A stretch of DNA of 6,774 nt, from contig JAEXJU010000301.1 in the NCBI GenBank assembly GCA_023448955.1, positions 1 to 6,774 on the forward strand. The letters are read 5' to 3'. Below are positions 5,323-6,774 of this stretch, piece by piece. Positions within the stretch are counted from its first letter, which is position 1, and every line of letters starts with the position of its first letter. Made by a program: the position numbers and the translations under genes. The DNA comes from Bacteroidota bacterium. Its GTDB lineage: Bacteria > Bacteroidota > Bacteroidia > Flavobacteriales > Weeksellaceae. Under the pieces are notes generated by a model. That model saw only the letters and a program-made list of their open reading frames with translations. It did not search any database and was not told the origin of the DNA.

Positions 5323-6774
5323 CTATTTTGCAGGCCAAACATTATTCTTTGGATTAATATCCGGAACAATTGATTTTGGGTCAAGCGAAACTGAGCTTAT
5401 CTCTTTTGTTGAATCCATCTGGAAAGTCCATTCTGTGTTTCTTTTCCAAACTTCTACAGGTAGTTTTACTGTTTCAGTTGTTCCATCTTTAAAGGTTACC
5501 AAAACTGTTGTAGGCATAGGCAGCTGTCCAATATTTTCTACCGTGATCTGTGCTCCGTTTTTGTAATCGCTGTTTACAGGTTTTACGGCTTTCACGGCTT
5601 GATCTACTTTCCATTTGTTCATAAACCAGCCTCTCCAGAACCAGTTAAGCTCTTCTCCGGATACATTTTCCATCGTGTGGAAGAAATCCCAAGGCGTAGG
5701 ATGTTTAAAAGCCCATCTCTGAACATAAGTTCTGAAAGCTTTATCAAATTTTTCAGGTCCGAGAACGGTTTCTCTCAGGATTCCCAAGCCAAGTCCCGGT
5801 TTGAAATAAGCAAGAACACCAATACTTCTTTCTTTCATATTATCCGGGCCTACCATTACCTGCTCAAAGTTATCACTCTGCACGAAAGGTCCCATTTTTC
5901 CTATATCTTGTTTATGGTAATATTCTCCCTTGTTAAAAGCTTCTGTTGAAAGTTCATTAATAAAGGTGTTAAAACCTTCATCCATCCAGGCAAAAACCCT
6001 TTCATTGGAACCAACAATCATTGGAAACCAAGTATGGCCAAATTCGTGGTCTGTAACGCCCCAAAGATCATCGCCTTTCGAATTCCTATGACAGAACACA
6101 ATGCCCGGATATTCCATTCCGCCCTCATTTCCAGCTACGTTGGTTGCCGCAGGATAAGGATATTCAAACCATTTCTGGGAATAATGTTCAATAGAAGCTT
6201 TGGTATATTCCGTGGAGCGTCCCCAGGCTTTTTCGCCGGCACTTTCTACAGGATAAGCTGAGATGGCCAGAGATTTTTTACCGCTTGGCAGATTGATTCT
6301 TGCCGCATCAATAATAAAAGCGGCTGATGATGCCCACGCGAAATCCCTTGCTTTTTCAATTTTGAATTTCCAGGTTTTGGTGCCCGAATTATTTCCTTTT
6401 CCAAGCTCAGATTCTGAATGAATCATTACTGTTTTTTCGCTGTTTTTTGCAGTATTCCAACGGCTGATTTCTTCTCTGGAGTACACTTCTTTTTCATTCA
6501 GCAATTCTCCGGAAGCCACCACATAATGATTGGCCGGCACTGTAATATTGGCGGATAAAGTTCCGTATTCCAGATAGAATTCCGAGGCGCCAAGGTAAGG
6601 CAGTGTATTCCATCCCATTACATCGTCATAAACACACATTCTGGGATACCATTGCGCAATGGTAAAGATCTTTCCGTTCTTTGTCTCCTCCACGCCCATT
6701 CTGTCTGAACCATATTTTGGTGATTTGAAAGCGTATTCTATTTTAAGCTTTGCAACACCGCCATTGGCTTTCAG
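5323..6774 (-). CDS. M1-family zinc metallopeptidase (aminopeptidase N-like), C-terminal part (5' end outside window)
   Basis: A zinc-dependent peptidase of the gluzincin M1 family; members remove N-terminal residues from peptides. The frame is open to the right edge, so the Met at 6699 is internal and 483 residues are visible. In fragment numbering, GGMEYPG (218-224) corresponds to the GAMEN substrate-binding motif. HEFGH (243-247) and Glu266 in WMDEGF form the HExxH-x18-E zinc site. A Tyr in VLAYFKPGLG, about 70 residues later, is the likely transition-state tyrosine. After the helical catalytic domain comes a small beta-rich C-terminal domain ending NNVWPAK. It lacks a type IX secretion sorting domain, since the end is not the usual KxxV-like signature. 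The missing N-terminus would hold the rest of the beta domain and any signal peptide; Bacteroidota members of this kind are usually exported, but that cannot be seen here. Confidence 0.95.
   Translation of the reverse strand: MKANGGVAKLKIEYAFKSPKYGSDRMGVEETKNGKIFTIAQWYPRMCVYDDVMGWNTLPYLGASEFYLEYGTLSANITVPANHYVVASGELLNEKEVYSREEISRWNTAKNSEKTVMIHSESELGKGNNSGTKTWKFKIEKARDFAWASSAAFIIDAARINLPSGKKSLAISAYPVESAGEKAWGRSTEYTKASIEHYSQKWFEYPYPAATNVAGNEGGMEYPGIVFCHRNSKGDDLWGVTDHEFGHTWFPMIVGSNERVFAWMDEGFNTFINELSTEAFNKGEYYHKQDIGKMGPFVQSDNFEQVMVGPDNMKERSIGVLAYFKPGLGLGILRETVLGPEKFDKAFRTYVQRWAFKHPTPWDFFHTMENVSGEELNWFWRGWFMNKWKVDQAVKAVKPVNSDYKNGAQITVENIGQLPMPTTVLVTFKDGTTETVKLPVEVWKRNTEWTFQMDSTKEISSVSLDPKSIVPDINPKNNVWPAK

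Overview
The window looks like chromosomal DNA of a flavobacterium, most probably Chryseobacterium or a close relative (family Weeksellaceae). The evidence is an AT-rich composition with higher-GC housekeeping genes, Bacteroidota-type promoters (TTG, about 19 nt, TAnnTTTG) 16-19 nt upstream of start codons with no Shine-Dalgarno sequences, and protein families typical of the group. The genus is an inference from remembered protein resemblance. No rRNA, CRISPR array, insertion sequence or transposase is visible.

Layout: (1) positions 1-776, minus strand, hold the N-terminal 258 codons of an Mpl-type Mur ligase for peptidoglycan recycling, with a TTG start; its 3' end is off the left edge. (2) 887-1300, minus strand, encode an uncharacterised Bacteroidota protein of a type often seen in phages and mobile regions, followed by a UUCG-tetraloop terminator. 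(3) 1591-2568, plus strand, encode a short-chain dehydrogenase/reductase with an intact catalytic tetrad and an unusual C-terminal hydrophobic anchor. It faces the next operon across two back-to-back terminators. (4) 3464-2700, minus strand, hold a hicA-hicB toxin-antitoxin operon with its own promoter and inverted repeats that look like operators. (5) 3707-3777, minus strand, hold tRNA-Cys(GCA) with promoter and terminator. (6) 3892-3998, plus strand, hold a GC-rich non-coding segment that resembles the flavo-1 structured RNA class. (7) 4088-5209, plus strand, encode a RibBA-shaped riboflavin protein whose DHBP synthase half is intact but whose GTP cyclohydrolase II half has lost its zinc and catalytic motifs. 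(8) 5323-6774, minus strand, hold the C-terminal 483 residues of an M1-family metallopeptidase whose 5' end is off the right edge.

Most genes appear to be single transcription units with their own promoters and terminators; hicAB is the only operon. The genes do not form one pathway. Ordinary housekeeping functions (cell-wall recycling, riboflavin synthesis, tRNA-Cys, peptidase) flank a small accessory patch, hicAB, next to the tRNA gene. The points most worth a second look are the flavo-1-like RNA, the palindrome that places back-to-back -33 boxes between the tRNA and RNA promoters, the variant HicA/HicB pair with its operators, and the decayed RibA domain. I found no convincing new multi-gene system.
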